Notes: generated from the sequence alone by a model not told the origin. 64,000 nt of DNA from Legionella quinlivanii (GCF_900461555.1 NZ_UGOX01000001.1:2865501-2929500); one strand, 5' to 3'; positions 7,551 through 17,509 are shown, counted from the first letter of the stretch. Made by a program: numbers and translations.

Positions 7551-9159
7551 GCAATAAATCTCGACAACGCTGCTCGCTCAGGTGAGTTGCAATCCCGCTT
7601 AAATCACCTGATTCCATTAATTGGTTTTTTAAATAGAAAAATAATTCCTGCTTCATTTCATCGGAAGTGAACGACAGGGAAAATTCATAAGCTGACATTA
7701 GACAATCGACCATTTCGCTAAAACTGGAAGGACAATCTGTGAAAAATAAATCAAGAAACTGCTTAATATTTAAATCAGGCAGCATCAGCGGAATAGAGCT
7801 AACCATTATTTCCGATTCAGACAGGAAGACAAGCTGGATACCTGCGTGCTCGAGTAGCTCTTTCGTCTCTGGTCTTTTAGTGAAGAGGTCTGATTCCAGA
7901 GTATATTTGACCGGGACCAGCAGTGGACGAGCAGCCAGAGGTAAATTGCTTTCCAGCAATTGTCTTTTCAGGTTTTGTTTCTGTAAAGCAGAGCCATGCA
8001 CAAGATAGGGCTTTTCATCAATAAGGATAATCGCATGAGCAGGGTCTAAAATATACCATCTTTCCGCGCCAGACTGTTTGCATAGCCTATCGTCTTGTTC
8101 TATCACGGGAAAGGTCAAACTTCCCCTGACGTAAGCGGCGGACGGAGCCGCCAGGCTGATAGCAGGAATTGCCTGGTCCGTGGATTTCTTCAGCACAGCA
8201 GCAATTTGTGAGCTAATAAAATCATGAACGAGACGAGGCTGCTGAAACCGCACTTCGTGCTTTGTAGGATGAACATTCACGTCGACCTGATTGGCGGCAA
8301 TGTTTAAATACAGTAAACAGGAGGGATGCCTGCCGGCATATAGATATTCCTCGTATGCCTGACGGATGGCATTGTTCAAAAGCTTATCCTTGATTATTCG
8401 CCCATTCAGATAAATCCATACTTTATCCACCTGGCTGCGTTGATAATTGACATTACTAATGAAACCTTCCAGGCTCATGCCCTTGAGCTCACTATCAAGA
8501 TGAATGGATTGATCAAGAAAAGATTTGCCTAAAATTTTTTGAATACGCTGCCTGCGGCCGGCTTCATCAACTGCTGGCGTCAGATTTAGCAGTAATTTGC
8601 CATTATGACTAAATTGTATCGCAATCTCAGGAGCGGCCAGCGCAAACCGTCTCAGGACCGTATCAATTGCCTGGAATTCAATACGCTCGGGCTTTAAAAA
8701 TTTTTTACGAACAGGGGCATTATAAAATATATCTCTCACATCAACCGTTGTTCCCTGTTTTCTTGCGCAGGGAACCAGCGTATTGCTCTCCCAACGCATG
8801 GCATGCGCCTGCTGGGGCGGCTTTGAACTGATACTCAGTCTGGAAACCGAAGCGATACTGGCTAAAGCTTCGCCTCTAAAGCCCATACTGGTTATGGAAT
8901 ACAAGTCATTTAAACAGGAAATTTTACTGGTGGCATGCGGTGCGATTGCCAAAGGTAAATCCTCTGCGAGAATACCGATCCCGTTATCGCTGATTTTGAT
9001 ATGATTTAAGCCCCCGCATCCAATATCCACAGCGATTTGGGTGGCTTTGGCATCCAGCGCATTTTCCAGCAGCTCTTTTACGATAGAAGCAGGCCGCTCA
9101 ACAACCTCTCCTGCCGCTATCTGATTCGCCACATCAACAGGTAACTGCTGAATTCTCAT
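7543..9159 (-). CDS. mutL: DNA mismatch repair protein MutL
   Basis: 538 residues. The GHKL ATPase domain shows the ordered motifs ELLENALDA, DNGIGI and GFRGEAL within the first 100 residues, and the transducer domain ends near residue 330. The C-terminal dimerisation domain lacks the DQHAxxE endonuclease motif: the equivalent region reads IILIDEKPYLVHGSA. That is the pattern of MutL in organisms using Dam-methylation and MutH-type nicking. It overlaps the amidase gene by four bases (ATGA) and miaA by eight. Confidence 0.97.
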   Translation of the reverse strand: MRIQQLPVDVANQIAAGEVVERPASIVKELLENALDAKATQIAVDIGCGGLNHIKISDNGIGILAEDLPLAIAPHATSKISCLNDLYSITSMGFRGEALASIASVSRLSISSKPPQQAHAMRWESNTLVPCARKQGTTVDVRDIFYNAPVRKKFLKPERIEFQAIDTVLRRFALAAPEIAIQFSHNGKLLLNLTPAVDEAGRRQRIQKILGKSFLDQSIHLDSELKGMSLEGFISNVNYQRSQVDKVWIYLNGRIIKDKLLNNAIRQAYEEYLYAGRHPSCLLYLNIAANQVDVNVHPTKHEVRFQQPRLVHDFISSQIAAVLKKSTDQAIPAISLAAPSAAYVRGSLTFPVIEQDDRLCKQSGAERWYILDPAHAIILIDEKPYLVHGSALQKQNLKRQLLESNLPLAARPLLVPVKYTLESDLFTKRPETKELLEHAGIQLVFLSESEIMVSSIPLMLPDLNIKQFLDLFFTDCPSSFSEMVDCLMSAYEFSLSFTSDEMKQELFFYLKNQLMESGDLSGIATHLSEQRCRDLLHA

Positions 9160-10505
9160 GATACGGCGGAAGGAATGGTCAAACGCTGTCCTGTTTTAAT
9201 AGATCCATTATTCAGATGATTAGCCGCCTGCAATGCAGCTACAGACACTTTATAGCGGGCGGCAATTTTGGGCAGTGATTCGCCTGCCTGGACCAGGTGA
9301 AATTGTCCTTTGCTATTGGCCAAGGCCTCAATCTGTGTACCATGCGGCGGGTAATCCCAGAAATAGCCTTTTATTCCCTGGAAAATGGCCTGGGTTAGTT
9401 TGGCCTGATAATTTCCATTGGTTAAATTACTTTCTTCCTGGGGATTGGAAATAAAACCGGTTTCAATCAGAATCGAAGGGATATCCGGGGACTTTAATAC
9501 CATAAAACGGGCTTGCTCCACTCGTCGATTATGCAAACGAGTAATCGTATCAAGATTACGCAATACTCTTTCTCCCATATGAAGACTTGCACCAATAGTC
9601 GCAGTTTGCGATAAATCAATTAATACTGTTCGGACCAGACCACTCTGGTCATCAAGATCCTTCAGATTAACACCGCCGAGTTCTGAATAGTTTTCTTTTT
9701 CCGCCAGCCAGCGAGCGGCTTCGCTAGTGGCACCGCGCTGTGATAAAGCAAATACCGAGGCCCCATTGGATTGCTGATTGATAAAGGCATCGGCGTGAAT
9801 GGAAATAAACACGTCGCCATTATATTTTCTGGCGATATTCAGGCGCTCCCGCAGCCCGACATAATAGTCCCCTTTACGCGTTAATACAGCACTCATGCCC
9901 GGCTGGCGATCGATAATATGCTTTAATTTACTGGCAATCGCCAATGTCACATTCTTTTCCCAATTATGGTGCGGCCCCTTAGCTCCTGGGTCTTTTCCTC
10001 CATGCCCGGGATCAAGCACAATCACTACATTTCTGAGAGAACGGCCAGGTAACTGACGCACCGGAGGGGCTGGCGGCGTTAAATTAGTGCTCGTCTTAAC
10101 CGGTTTGGCAGCCTGCGCATGACTATTATTGGTGGATAAGTCCAGGGTAAATGCGTGTTTGGATTTTGAAGAAGCCCATGGACTGGTTCTTAACATAACT
10201 ACATCAGTCACTTCAAAAACGAGACGTAAGGTTTGCGGATTGGGACGGCCGCTTCTCACCCGTTTGATGAGCTGATTCCCTTTCAGTTGATTCAGATTGA
10301 ACACCAGATCGGTTGACTCAAAATCGACAACCACTCGAGCGGGATTGGTAAGAGTGAAGACTTTGTGTGCAATGGGAGTGTCAAGACTAAAAAAAAGCGA
10401 CATTTTGCCGTTTTGCTCTTTTATTTCAATTGATTGTAATCTGGCAGCAAAACAGCTTGTTGATGCAAGCGTTAATAATCCAAGGATAAATACCCGAATG
10501 TTCAT
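9156..10505 (-). CDS. amiB: N-acetylmuramoyl-L-alanine amidase (AmiB/AmiC type) with LysM
   Basis: 449 residues: signal peptide to about residue 20, an AMIN septal-targeting domain (about 22-125), a Pro-rich linker, an Amidase_3 zinc domain (about 160-385) opening with VIVLDPGHGGKDPG and carrying the catalytic ILIETGF, and a C-terminal LysM (about 402-446). It cleaves peptide from the glycan strand in the periplasm during cell separation and is normally activated by an EnvC/NlpD-type factor. The order tsaE-amidase-mutL-miaA is the classical gammaproteobacterial cluster. Start and stop overlap both neighbours by four bases. Confidence 0.95.
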   Translation of the reverse strand: MNIRVFILGLLTLASTSCFAARLQSIEIKEQNGKMSLFFSLDTPIAHKVFTLTNPARVVVDFESTDLVFNLNQLKGNQLIKRVRSGRPNPQTLRLVFEVTDVVMLRTSPWASSKSKHAFTLDLSTNNSHAQAAKPVKTSTNLTPPAPPVRQLPGRSLRNVVIVLDPGHGGKDPGAKGPHHNWEKNVTLAIASKLKHIIDRQPGMSAVLTRKGDYYVGLRERLNIARKYNGDVFISIHADAFINQQSNGASVFALSQRGATSEAARWLAEKENYSELGGVNLKDLDDQSGLVRTVLIDLSQTATIGASLHMGERVLRNLDTITRLHNRRVEQARFMVLKSPDIPSILIETGFISNPQEESNLTNGNYQAKLTQAIFQGIKGYFWDYPPHGTQIEALANSKGQFHLVQAGESLPKIAARYKVSVAALQAANHLNNGSIKTGQRLTIPSAVS

Positions 10506-10975
10506 TCTTTACCTTCAAAGCAGAACAAAACCTTATCACCAGCAGCACTCAACGATTCGATGATCATTTCACGGCTGCTCCCAGTTATCATGAGTGTTAT
10601 CCAGAGATCCAGGCTTTTAATACTATGCTTTGCCCGCTCTGGCCATTCCACACAAATTATCGCATTGTCATCAAAATAATCGCGAAAGCCAATAAACTCA
10701 AGCTCATCTTCATCGTGGATACGATATAAATCAAAATGATGTATTGGCCAAGACCTGCAATTATAACTTTCTACCAAAGAAAAAGTAGGACTTTTTATAA
10801 TCGATTTTACACCCAGCTCAGCCAGCAAGGCGCGGATAAATGTGGTTTTACCAGCCCCGATTTCCCCACTGAAGCTAATCACCAACGGGGAATGAATGCA
10901 GGAAGCTAATAAAAAAGCAGCCTCTTGCGTCGCACTTTCATCAATCAACTTTATGTGAAGTATCTTTTTCTGCAT
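10502..10975 (-). CDS. tsaE: tRNA t6A synthesis ATPase TsaE
   Basis: 157 residues with a Walker A loop GEIGAGKTTF at residues 37-46, SPTFSLVESY and a HFDLYRI segment, all standard for TsaE (YjeE). It is the ATPase that supports TsaBCD in making N6-threonylcarbamoyladenosine at A37 of ANN-reading tRNAs. It overlaps the amidase start by four bases and follows the bifunctional NAD(P)H-hydrate repair gene by 51 bases. Confidence 0.95.
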   Translation of the reverse strand: MQKKILHIKLIDESATQEAAFLLASCIHSPLVISFSGEIGAGKTTFIRALLAELGVKSIIKSPTFSLVESYNCRSWPIHHFDLYRIHDEDELEFIGFRDYFDDNAIICVEWPERAKHSIKSLDLWITLMITGSSREMIIESLSAAGDKVLFCFEGKE

Positions 10976-11026
10976 GAACAGTCTTCTTAACTATTAAACT
11001 ACTACATCGTAATAACTGCATTGCAA

Positions 11027-12535
11027 CTATAATCCGACCTTTGGATTAAGGCGGATCTTATTATTCACCAGCAGGCGGACAAAAGGCATAATATCGCTAG
11101 CCAGCAAGCCTTTCTCTCCTTCTTCCTCTGCTGCTAAATCCGCTGCCGCCGCATGCAGCCACACGCCAATACGGGCAGCGTCTGCCAGACTGAATTTCTG
11201 CGCAATAAGCCCTGCGATGATACCGCTTAGGGCATCACCCATGCCAGCGCTCGCCATTCCGGGATTTCCCTGAGTGCAAAGATAGGTTTGCGCCGCATCA
11301 GTGCGTATTAGCGATCCTGCGCCCTTCAATACAATTTGACCGCCATATTCCTGTTGCAATTGGCAGACGGCTTCAAAGCGATTCTTTTGAATATCGTTCA
11401 CCTTACAATGCAAGAGGCCAGCTGCTTCACCGGGATGCGGTGTTAATATCCAGTTGTCATCATGCTGGGGATTATCAGCGAGAATGCGCAGCGCTGACGC
11501 ATCAATGACCATGGGCAATTGGGAGGCAATCACCTCGTTGAACAGGTCTATCGCCCAATTGTCAGTACCCAGTCCAGGCCCAATTATGCAAACGCTTGCC
11601 TTTTTAATTAATGGCTCTATTTCTTTAATCGAGCTGATGCCATGAATCATTGCTTCCGGCAAGCCCATCACCGGACGCCCGGCATGCTCTGGTTTTGTAG
11701 CCACCGTCACCAGACCCGCTCCGGATCTGGCAGCGGCCAGTGCAGCCAGGCAAACGGAGCCAGGCATGCCTTCTCCACCACCAATAATCAATACATGGCC
11801 AAAATCGCCTTTATGTGTATTTTTCCGGCGAGGAACCAGCTGGTTAAAGGATTCCCTTTCATCAATCAAAAACGCTGCAGGGGAAATTTGCGATAGACAG
11901 GGAGCGCCATCCAACTCATCAAGAAATAAATGTCCGCGGTAATCCGGGCCATCCATTGTCATTAAGCCAGTCTTAAGACCAATAAAAGTAATAGTGCAGG
12001 AAGCCCTGACACAATGCCCAAGAGCAACTCCGGTATCAGCGTGTAAGCCTGAAGGCAAATCCAGAGATAAAACGGGTAAGCCGCTGTCATTGATTAGGTC
12101 AATTGCCGACTGCAAAGGCTCTTTTACATCATTTTCCAGACCAATACCCAGTAGTGCGTCAACAATCAATTCAGCATCATTATCCAGCGTATCTTCCATA
12201 AATTGAAAAATCACACCAGCCCGTTGAGCACGTTCAGCCATTAAACGGGCAACAGCAGGCAACTGATCCGTGGGCTTAAACTGATTAATCAACACGGCAT
12301 AGCCTTGCTCATGAGCCAGCGTAGCGAGTACATAGCCATCACCGGCATTATTGCCGCCACCGCAAAACACAACCAGCTTTTTCACAGCAGGGTATTGCCT
12401 TTGTAAAATTCCAAATGCGGCAGCTCCTGCCTTCAACATCAAGTCTTCTTCAGAAAACCTCAAATGCTGCTGCATTAATTGTTCACAATTGCGAATTTGT
12501 CGGCTACTGAACAGCGATGTGGTTGATTTGACCAT
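11027..12535 (-). CDS. nnrDE: Bifunctional NAD(P)H-hydrate epimerase / ADP-dependent dehydratase
   Basis: 502 residues from MVKSTTSLFSSRQIRN. The N-terminal YjeF_N half carries the epimerase loop GGGNNAGDG (residues 59-67) and DALLGIGL; the C-terminal carbohydrate-kinase-like half carries IIGGGEGMPGS and the dehydratase signature GMASAGMGDALSGI. Together they repair hydrated NADH and NADPH. An in-frame ATG at 12646 would add 37 residues that do not fit the family, so the inner ATG was chosen. Upstream, an 8-bp hairpin (ATACCGCG / CGCGGTAT, 12559-12581) lies in the leader. The gene heads the tsaE-amidase-mutL-miaA run. Confidence 0.93.
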   Translation of the reverse strand: MVKSTTSLFSSRQIRNCEQLMQQHLRFSEEDLMLKAGAAAFGILQRQYPAVKKLVVFCGGGNNAGDGYVLATLAHEQGYAVLINQFKPTDQLPAVARLMAERAQRAGVIFQFMEDTLDNDAELIVDALLGIGLENDVKEPLQSAIDLINDSGLPVLSLDLPSGLHADTGVALGHCVRASCTITFIGLKTGLMTMDGPDYRGHLFLDELDGAPCLSQISPAAFLIDERESFNQLVPRRKNTHKGDFGHVLIIGGGEGMPGSVCLAALAAARSGAGLVTVATKPEHAGRPVMGLPEAMIHGISSIKEIEPLIKKASVCIIGPGLGTDNWAIDLFNEVIASQLPMVIDASALRILADNPQHDDNWILTPHPGEAAGLLHCKVNDIQKNRFEAVCQLQQEYGGQIVLKGAGSLIRTDAAQTYLCTQGNPGMASAGMGDALSGIIAGLIAQKFSLADAARIGVWLHAAAADLAAEEEGEKGLLASDIMPFVRLLVNNKIRLNPKVGL

Positions 12536-12659
12536 GATATTTACCAAGCATTGCCTGGATACCGCGAACAGGCCGCGGTATGGGCGAATAAAGTTATGAA
12601 TAACAAAGCCTTGAATACTGGCATCAAACTTGAGACTCAATGCCAATGCAGATCAGTGA

Positions 12660-13055
12660 TCAGTCAGAATCTTTCTTAACCAGCTTTAGTGCCGGTTTGG
12701 GCCGCTTGGGCTCTTCCCTGGGGGCGGGTGGCGGCTCATGGTATTCCTCGCCAAATTCCATGCCCCGGCCATTTTCCTTTGCATAAATTGCCAGTACTGC
12801 AGCTGGAATCACAAAGATTTGCATGGTTTCACCCGAAAATCGGGCTGTAAATACAATACGATCATTTTCAAGATGCAAGCCTCTGCAAGCCTGAGGCGAA
12901 ATATTCAGTACAATTCTTCCATTATTCACATGAGCCTCAGGAACCTGTACACCAGGATAATTCGCATTGACCAGAATGTAGGGGGTCATATGATTATCAA
13001 CTATCCAGTCGTAGATAGCCCGAATCAGATAAGGCTTGTTCGATGTCATACTCAT
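12660..13055 (-). CDS. sspB: ClpXP adaptor SspB (stringent starvation protein B)
   Basis: 131 residues from MSMTSNKPYLIRAIYDW; another ATG lies two codons on. The N-terminal fold with VNANYPGVQVP and the GRIVLNISP strand is the SspB substrate-binding domain, followed by a disordered, Pro/Lys-rich tail ending in PALKLVKKDSD, the ClpX-docking peptide type. SspB tethers ssrA-tagged proteins to ClpXP. A longer frame upstream overlaps sspA and is not homologous, so it was rejected. The start follows the sspA stop directly. Confidence 0.93.
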   Translation of the reverse strand: MSMTSNKPYLIRAIYDWIVDNHMTPYILVNANYPGVQVPEAHVNNGRIVLNISPQACRGLHLENDRIVFTARFSGETMQIFVIPAAVLAIYAKENGRGMEFGEEYHEPPPAPREEPKRPKPALKLVKKDSD

Positions 13056-13056
13056 A

Positions 13057-13677
13057 TCAGGCAGCCCGTAATTGTTTCTCAACTTCAGACAAACTGGTTT
13101 GGAATGAATCCCGCTTGAACAGTCTTTGCATATAAGTATGCAAGGCCTTTGCTTTCGCAGGAACTTCAATGCCTAATTGCGGTAGACGCCATAATAATGG
13201 GGCCATCGCGCAATCCAGTAAAGAAAATTCATCGCTTAAAAAATAGGGTTTATCAGCGAAGACCGGTTCAAGGCTAATCAGACTTTCTAACAGATGCTGC
13301 CGAGCCTCTTCAGCCTGCTCACTCTTTTTAATTTGCATTAACAGGTAATACCAGTCATGCTCGATACGATGCATCATTTTCCTTGCTTCTGCTCTTGCAA
13401 CTGGATACACAGGCAGCAAAGGCGGATGTGGAAAACGCTCGTCGAGATATTCCATTATAATTCTGGCCTCATAAAGAACCAGTTCACGATCAAGTAAAGT
13501 CGGAACCGTTCCATATGGATTGATAGAGAGTAAATCGCTCGAGGCTTCGCCTTGTTTGGCGGGCAGTATTTCTACATTAACCCCTTTTTCTGCAAGTACA
13601 ATTCTCACCTGGTGACTGTAAACATCATCACTGTCAGAATATAAAGACATAATCGTGCGCTTTGTCACAATAGCCAT
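13057..13677 (-). CDS. sspA: Stringent starvation protein A (GST-fold)
   Basis: 206 residues with a thioredoxin-like N-terminal part (MSLYSDSDDVYSHQVRIVLAE at about residues 10-30, NPYGTVPTL, EARIIMEYLDERFP) and an all-helical C-terminal part: the GST fold of SspA, which binds RNA polymerase and acts as a stress-linked transcription factor rather than as a transferase. It is co-transcribed with sspB, its usual partner. The gap of 111 bases to petC probably holds its promoter region or the end of the bc1 operon. Confidence 0.94.
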   Translation of the reverse strand: MAIVTKRTIMSLYSDSDDVYSHQVRIVLAEKGVNVEILPAKQGEASSDLLSINPYGTVPTLLDRELVLYEARIIMEYLDERFPHPPLLPVYPVARAEARKMMHRIEHDWYYLLMQIKKSEQAEEARQHLLESLISLEPVFADKPYFLSDEFSLLDCAMAPLLWRLPQLGIEVPAKAKALHTYMQRLFKRDSFQTSLSEVEKQLRAA

Positions 13678-13788
13678 CGCAACTCCTCGTCATACGTTAA
13701 CTCAGCATATAGCATGCAAAAGAGTGCATTTTAGCACAAATTAGCAAGCAATGTTTAAGAATAGGCAAATTTATCATTACAGCTCGGT

Positions 13789-14550
13789 CTAATGCTCAAT
13801 CTTTTCCCAGTATGCTTTTTTTAGTCTGTAGACAACCAGCAAAAATATAAACAGGAAAGCGATGACAAATCCGCCTGCGCGATAACGCACCAGCTTGGCC
13901 GGCTCTCCAACATATACCAGAAAATTAACCAAATCAGTAACCGCACTGTCAAACTCAGGCTGAGTCATTTCACCCGGCTCAGATAGTAATAAATGGGACA
14001 GGAATAAATTTCCGGCCTCGTCTTTATCCTCAATTGCGACCACTCTGCCTGCCAATGGTTCGAGTACATTCGGCATGGCCACTCCAGGAATTAAAATATT
14101 ATTGGCGCCAAATGGTCTCGTTTTATCAACGTAAAATCCCTTGAGATAGGTATAGAGCCAGGATGCGCCTCTTTGTCTGGCACTTAAAGAAAGATCAGGC
14201 GGCACTTTTCCGAACCATTCCTGGGCATCCGTTGGGGGCATGGCAATCCTGATGGGATCGTAAATTGGAGCGCGGGTAAAAATCAGATTGTTAATCAACA
14301 AATCACTATCCAGCTCTCCATCAAAAGTCGTTAAACCCAAATCATGAGCCATGCGATTATAGCGCATGTATTTCAAGGAATGGCAACCTGAACAATAATT
14401 CATATACATTCTGGCCCCGCGCTGCAAACGGGCCTTATCCTGCAAATCAATATCGACGGGTAATAATTTGACATTATCCTCTGCAGCAGCATGCAGAACA
14501 CCAGCCAGGAAAAGGGAAAAAAGTCCTGGAAACAGCTTTTTCGAAATCAT
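13789..14550 (-). CDS. petC: Cytochrome c1 of the bc1 complex
   Basis: 253 residues: signal peptide (cleavage near LHAAAE), haem-binding CSGCHSLKYMRYNR at about residues 53-66, and a C-terminal membrane anchor (FVIAFLFIFLLVVY) ending in a basic tail. The Met ligand region IPGVAMPNVL is present. It carries electrons from the Rieske protein to soluble or membrane cytochromes c in the periplasm. It overlaps petB by four bases and is the last gene of petABC. Confidence 0.96.
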   Translation of the reverse strand: MISKKLFPGLFSLFLAGVLHAAAEDNVKLLPVDIDLQDKARLQRGARMYMNYCSGCHSLKYMRYNRMAHDLGLTTFDGELDSDLLINNLIFTRAPIYDPIRIAMPPTDAQEWFGKVPPDLSLSARQRGASWLYTYLKGFYVDKTRPFGANNILIPGVAMPNVLEPLAGRVVAIEDKDEAGNLFLSHLLLSEPGEMTQPEFDSAVTDLVNFLVYVGEPAKLVRYRAGGFVIAFLFIFLLVVYRLKKAYWEKIEH

Positions 14551-15758
14551 CGGCTTATCCTCTCTGGTACCTCAAGATGCTGCTCATAACGTGTATAAAA
14601 TGGCATCAGGATAAAATAGGCAAAGTATATAAACGTACAAATTTGGGCGAGATATTGCCGAACTGGGGTCACCACCACAGTTCCCAAATACCCCAGGGTT
14701 ACAAAGCTTATCAAAAAGATCAGTAATGCCCAGCGTGACAAATACCCCTTGTACCGCATTGAACGGACCGGGCTTCTATCCAGCCAGGGCATGAAAAAGA
14801 GAACTAGAATAGAAGAAAGCATTGCGATAACACCGATTAATTTGTTCGGAATCGCTCGTAATATGGTGTAAAAAGGCGTCATATACCAGACTGGCGCAAT
14901 ATGATCCGGTGTCACCATCGGGTCGGCAGGAACAAAATTGGCATGTTCCAGAAAATAACCGCCCATCTCCGGGGTGAAGAAGATAATGGCAAAAAACAAA
15001 ATAAGAAATACCATTATCCCCACCGCGTCTTTTACGGTGTAATAAGGATGAAAAGGAATTCCGTCCAAAGGAATGCCGCGAGGATCCAGATTTTTTTTAA
15101 TCTCAATCCCTTCAGGATTATTAGAGCCTACCTTGTGTAGAGCGACAATATGCAAAAATACCAGAACTAATAGCAACAATGGAATGCCAATAACGTGCAG
15201 AGCAAAAAAACGTTGCAGCGTCGCGTTAGCCACATTGTAATCCCCACGCAACCAGGTAACCAGCGTATCGCCTACAAATGGAATTGCTCCAAACAGCGAA
15301 GTAATCACCTGCGCTCCCCAGTAGGACATTTGTCCCCAGGGCAGCAAATACCCAAAAAAAGCCTCTGCCAGAAGCAATAAAAATATCACCATTCCAATCA
15401 GCCAGATAAGTTCTCTCGGCTTTTGATAAGACCCATACAACACGCTGCGAAACATATGCAGATAGATCACAATAAAAAAAGCAGATGCACCTGTGGAATG
15501 CATATACCGCAGGAACCAGCCATAATTGACATCGCGCATTATGTATTCAACGGAATCAAATGCCCCATCTGCAGTGGGGGTATAAAACATCGTTAGCCAA
15601 AGACCTGTTACCAGCTGATTTATCAAAACAATCGTGGCCAAAGATCCAAAAAAGTAGAAGAAATTAAAATTCTTTGGTGCATAATACTCACTGATATGCT
15701 TTTTCCAGGTTGTCATCAGGGGAAAACGAGCATCAATCCAATTCAGTAATCCGCTCAT
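14547..15758 (-). CDS. petB: Cytochrome b of the bc1 complex
   Basis: 403 residues with eight or nine membrane spans. Visible signatures are GGSLATIV-like first span (FYFFGSLATIVLINQLVTG), the haem b His pairs around RYMHSTGASAFF and RFFALHVIGIPLLLL, and the Qo-site motif GYLLPWGQMSYWGA. It is the quinol-oxidising membrane core of complex III. It overlaps petA and petC by four bases each, so all three subunits are coupled. Confidence 0.97.
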   Translation of the reverse strand: MSGLLNWIDARFPLMTTWKKHISEYYAPKNFNFFYFFGSLATIVLINQLVTGLWLTMFYTPTADGAFDSVEYIMRDVNYGWFLRYMHSTGASAFFIVIYLHMFRSVLYGSYQKPRELIWLIGMVIFLLLLAEAFFGYLLPWGQMSYWGAQVITSLFGAIPFVGDTLVTWLRGDYNVANATLQRFFALHVIGIPLLLLVLVFLHIVALHKVGSNNPEGIEIKKNLDPRGIPLDGIPFHPYYTVKDAVGIMVFLILFFAIIFFTPEMGGYFLEHANFVPADPMVTPDHIAPVWYMTPFYTILRAIPNKLIGVIAMLSSILVLFFMPWLDRSPVRSMRYKGYLSRWALLIFLISFVTLGYLGTVVVTPVRQYLAQICTFIYFAYFILMPFYTRYEQHLEVPERISR

Positions 15759-16384
15759 GCTTGACCATCCTTTTCATCTTCGCCAATTATAATCAGGTGT
15801 TTATTAACAAAACGGTATGGGGGAACTTCCAGATTAATTGGTGCAGGAACTCCTTTAAAAACCCTTCCAGCCAGATCAAAGGTGGAGCCGTGACAGGGAC
15901 AGAAAAAGCCTCCCGGCCAGTCAGGCCGTAATTCTCTTTCATTGGGAGTATATTTAGGCGAACAACCAAGATGGGTACAAATTCCCACCAATACCAAATA
16001 CTCGGGATTTATCGAGCGGAATTTATTTTGTGCATATTCCGGCTGCTGGTCAACCAGTGAATCAGGATCGCGCAAGTCATCGTTATGCCCATTTAAATGT
16101 TTGAGCATTTCAGGTGTGCGCCTGATAATCCAGACAGGCTTCCCACGCCACTCAACTGTAACCTGCTGGCCAGGCTCAATTTTACTGATATCAACTTCTA
16201 CGGGGGCACCAGCGGCCTGCGCCTTAGCGCTGGGCAGCCACGAAGAAACAAAAGGAGTTAAGGCACATACAGCCCCTATTCCACCTAAGACTCCAGTGGT
16301 TCGTAATAAAAATTGACGCTTCTGTTCATCAATCACTTCCGATGGATACAGCTCACCCTGCTCAGGCTTGATTTCATCATTCAC
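15755..16384 (-). CDS. petA: Rieske iron-sulfur protein of the bc1 complex
   Basis: 209 residues with an N-terminal twin-arginine-like region (QFLLRTTGVLGGIGA, weakened because the RR pair is absent) and a membrane anchor, then the Rieske domain with the two cluster-binding boxes CTHLGCSP and CPCHGSTFD. It passes electrons from quinol to cytochrome c1. First gene of petABC. Its upstream region from 16385 to 16594 separates it from rpsI and has no further gene. Confidence 0.96.
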   Translation of the reverse strand: MNDEIKPEQGELYPSEVIDEQKRQFLLRTTGVLGGIGAVCALTPFVSSWLPSAKAQAAGAPVEVDISKIEPGQQVTVEWRGKPVWIIRRTPEMLKHLNGHNDDLRDPDSLVDQQPEYAQNKFRSINPEYLVLVGICTHLGCSPKYTPNERELRPDWPGGFFCPCHGSTFDLAGRVFKGVPAPINLEVPPYRFVNKHLIIIGEDEKDGQA

Positions 16385-16594
16385 GGTGCTTTCTTCCTGT
16401 CTACTTCCTTTTATACCGTTTCAGACATCACGATTGAAGCATCAAGCTTGCTCTTTCAGTATTAGCTTGAACGCAATCAATTCCTGAATTCTGATAAAGG
16501 TGAAATGTACTATTTATATCAAAGATTTAAGCGTTTGCAAATGCAGGAGATTCATTTGCCAGGTATTGAATTGATGCGCTTAATTTTCCAGACT

Positions 16595-16621
16595 AAAAAA
16601 AACCCCGCATCGGCGGGGTTT
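16595..16621 (-). terminator. Intrinsic terminator after rpsI
   Basis: On the minus strand an 8-bp GC-rich stem (AACCCCGC / GCGGGGTT, arms 16613-16620 and 16601-16608) with a four-base loop is followed by a run of eight T residues. It lies 17 bases past the rpsI stop and ends the rplM-rpsI unit before petA. Confidence 0.93.
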
Positions 16622-16637
16622 GATAAAAAGATATAAA

Positions 16638-17069
16638 TTAGCGTTTTGAGTACTGAGTGGCTCGACGTGCTTTGTGCAAGCCCACTTTCTTACGCTCAAC
16701 TCGACGAGAATCACGAGTCAGAAGACCTTTCGCACGTAATTTACGTCGGTAGGAGTCTGCCTGTGGCTCAGCGTCTTCAGCCAAATCAATTTCATCGTAC
16801 TGAACCAGTGCGCGAGCAATGCCCAAGCGAACAGCGCCAGCCTGACCAGAAATACCGCCGCCAACAACAGTTGCATAGATATCGAAACGCTCAAGAACGT
16901 CAACAGTTTCTAAAGGCTGTCTAACCACCATACAGGCAGTTTCGCGACCAAAATATTCTTCCAGTGCACGGTTATTGATTTTTATTTCGCCTTTACCTGG
17001 ACGGATAAAGACTCTGGCCGTTGAGCTTTTTCTACGACCAGTACCATAGTATTGCTGCAATTCAGCCAT
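16638..17069 (-). CDS. rpsI: 30S ribosomal protein S9
   Basis: 143 residues with [15 protein letters not shown] at the N-terminus, [19 protein letters not shown] in the centre and the conserved positively charged tail ending [11 protein letters not shown], which reaches the ribosomal P site. It follows rplM by five bases, the universal L13-S9 pair. Confidence 0.98.
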   Translation of the reverse strand: MAELQQYYGTGRRKSSTARVFIRPGKGEIKINNRALEEYFGRETACMVVRQPLETVDVLERFDIYATVVGGGISGQAGAVRLGIARALVQYDEIDLAEDAEPQADSYRRKLRAKGLLTRDSRRVERKKVGLHKARRATQYSKR

Positions 17070-17074
17070 ATTAT

Positions 17075-17509
17075 TTATTCCTCAATCTCTAGTTGCTTAG
17101 GTTGCTGAGCAGCATGTGGATGTTCACTACCAGCGTATACTTTCAGCTTACGGTACATTTCTCTGCCCAATGGGTTTTTAGGAAGCATACCTTTTACAGC
17201 TAACTCAATAATTCTTGTAGGATTTTTTGCCTGGAGCTTCTCAAAAGAAGTGGATTTTATGCCACCAGGAAATCCAGAGTGATGATAATACATCTTCTCT
17301 TTGAATTTACGGCCTGTAACAGTCACTTTTTCAGCGTTTGTTACAACGATATAATCCCCAGTATCAACATGAGGGGTATATTCCGCCTTGTGCTTGCCGC
17401 GTAAACGACGAGCGATTTCAGTAGCCAGACGACCTAAGGTTTTGTCGCTAGCATCAATTATGAACCAATCACGTTTAACTTCGTGAGCTTTGGCGCTGAA
17501 TGTTTTCAT
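17075..17509 (-). CDS. rplM: 50S ribosomal protein L13
   Basis: 144 residues with [31 protein letters not shown] and the [12 protein letters not shown] segment, all typical of L13. First gene of the rplM-rpsI unit. The 136-base gap upstream to the ferredoxin gene should hold the promoter; no strong terminator is visible there. Confidence 0.98.
   Translation of the reverse strand: MKTFSAKAHEVKRDWFIIDASDKTLGRLATEIARRLRGKHKAEYTPHVDTGDYIVVTNAEKVTVTGRKFKEKMYYHHSGFPGGIKSTSFEKLQAKNPTRIIELAVKGMLPKNPLGREMYRKLKVYAGSEHPHAAQQPKQLEIEE

Noticed and set aside
7543-9159. MutL as a strand-nicking endonuclease
   Set aside because: The DQHAxxE motif is absent from the C-terminal domain, so intrinsic nicking is not expected.
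12559-12581. 8-bp hairpin upstream of the NAD(P)H-hydrate repair gene as terminator
   Set aside because: There is no T-run on either side; it may be leader structure only.
12738-13118. 126-codon plus-strand frame
   Set aside because: It is antisense to sspB and has no ribosome site or family match.
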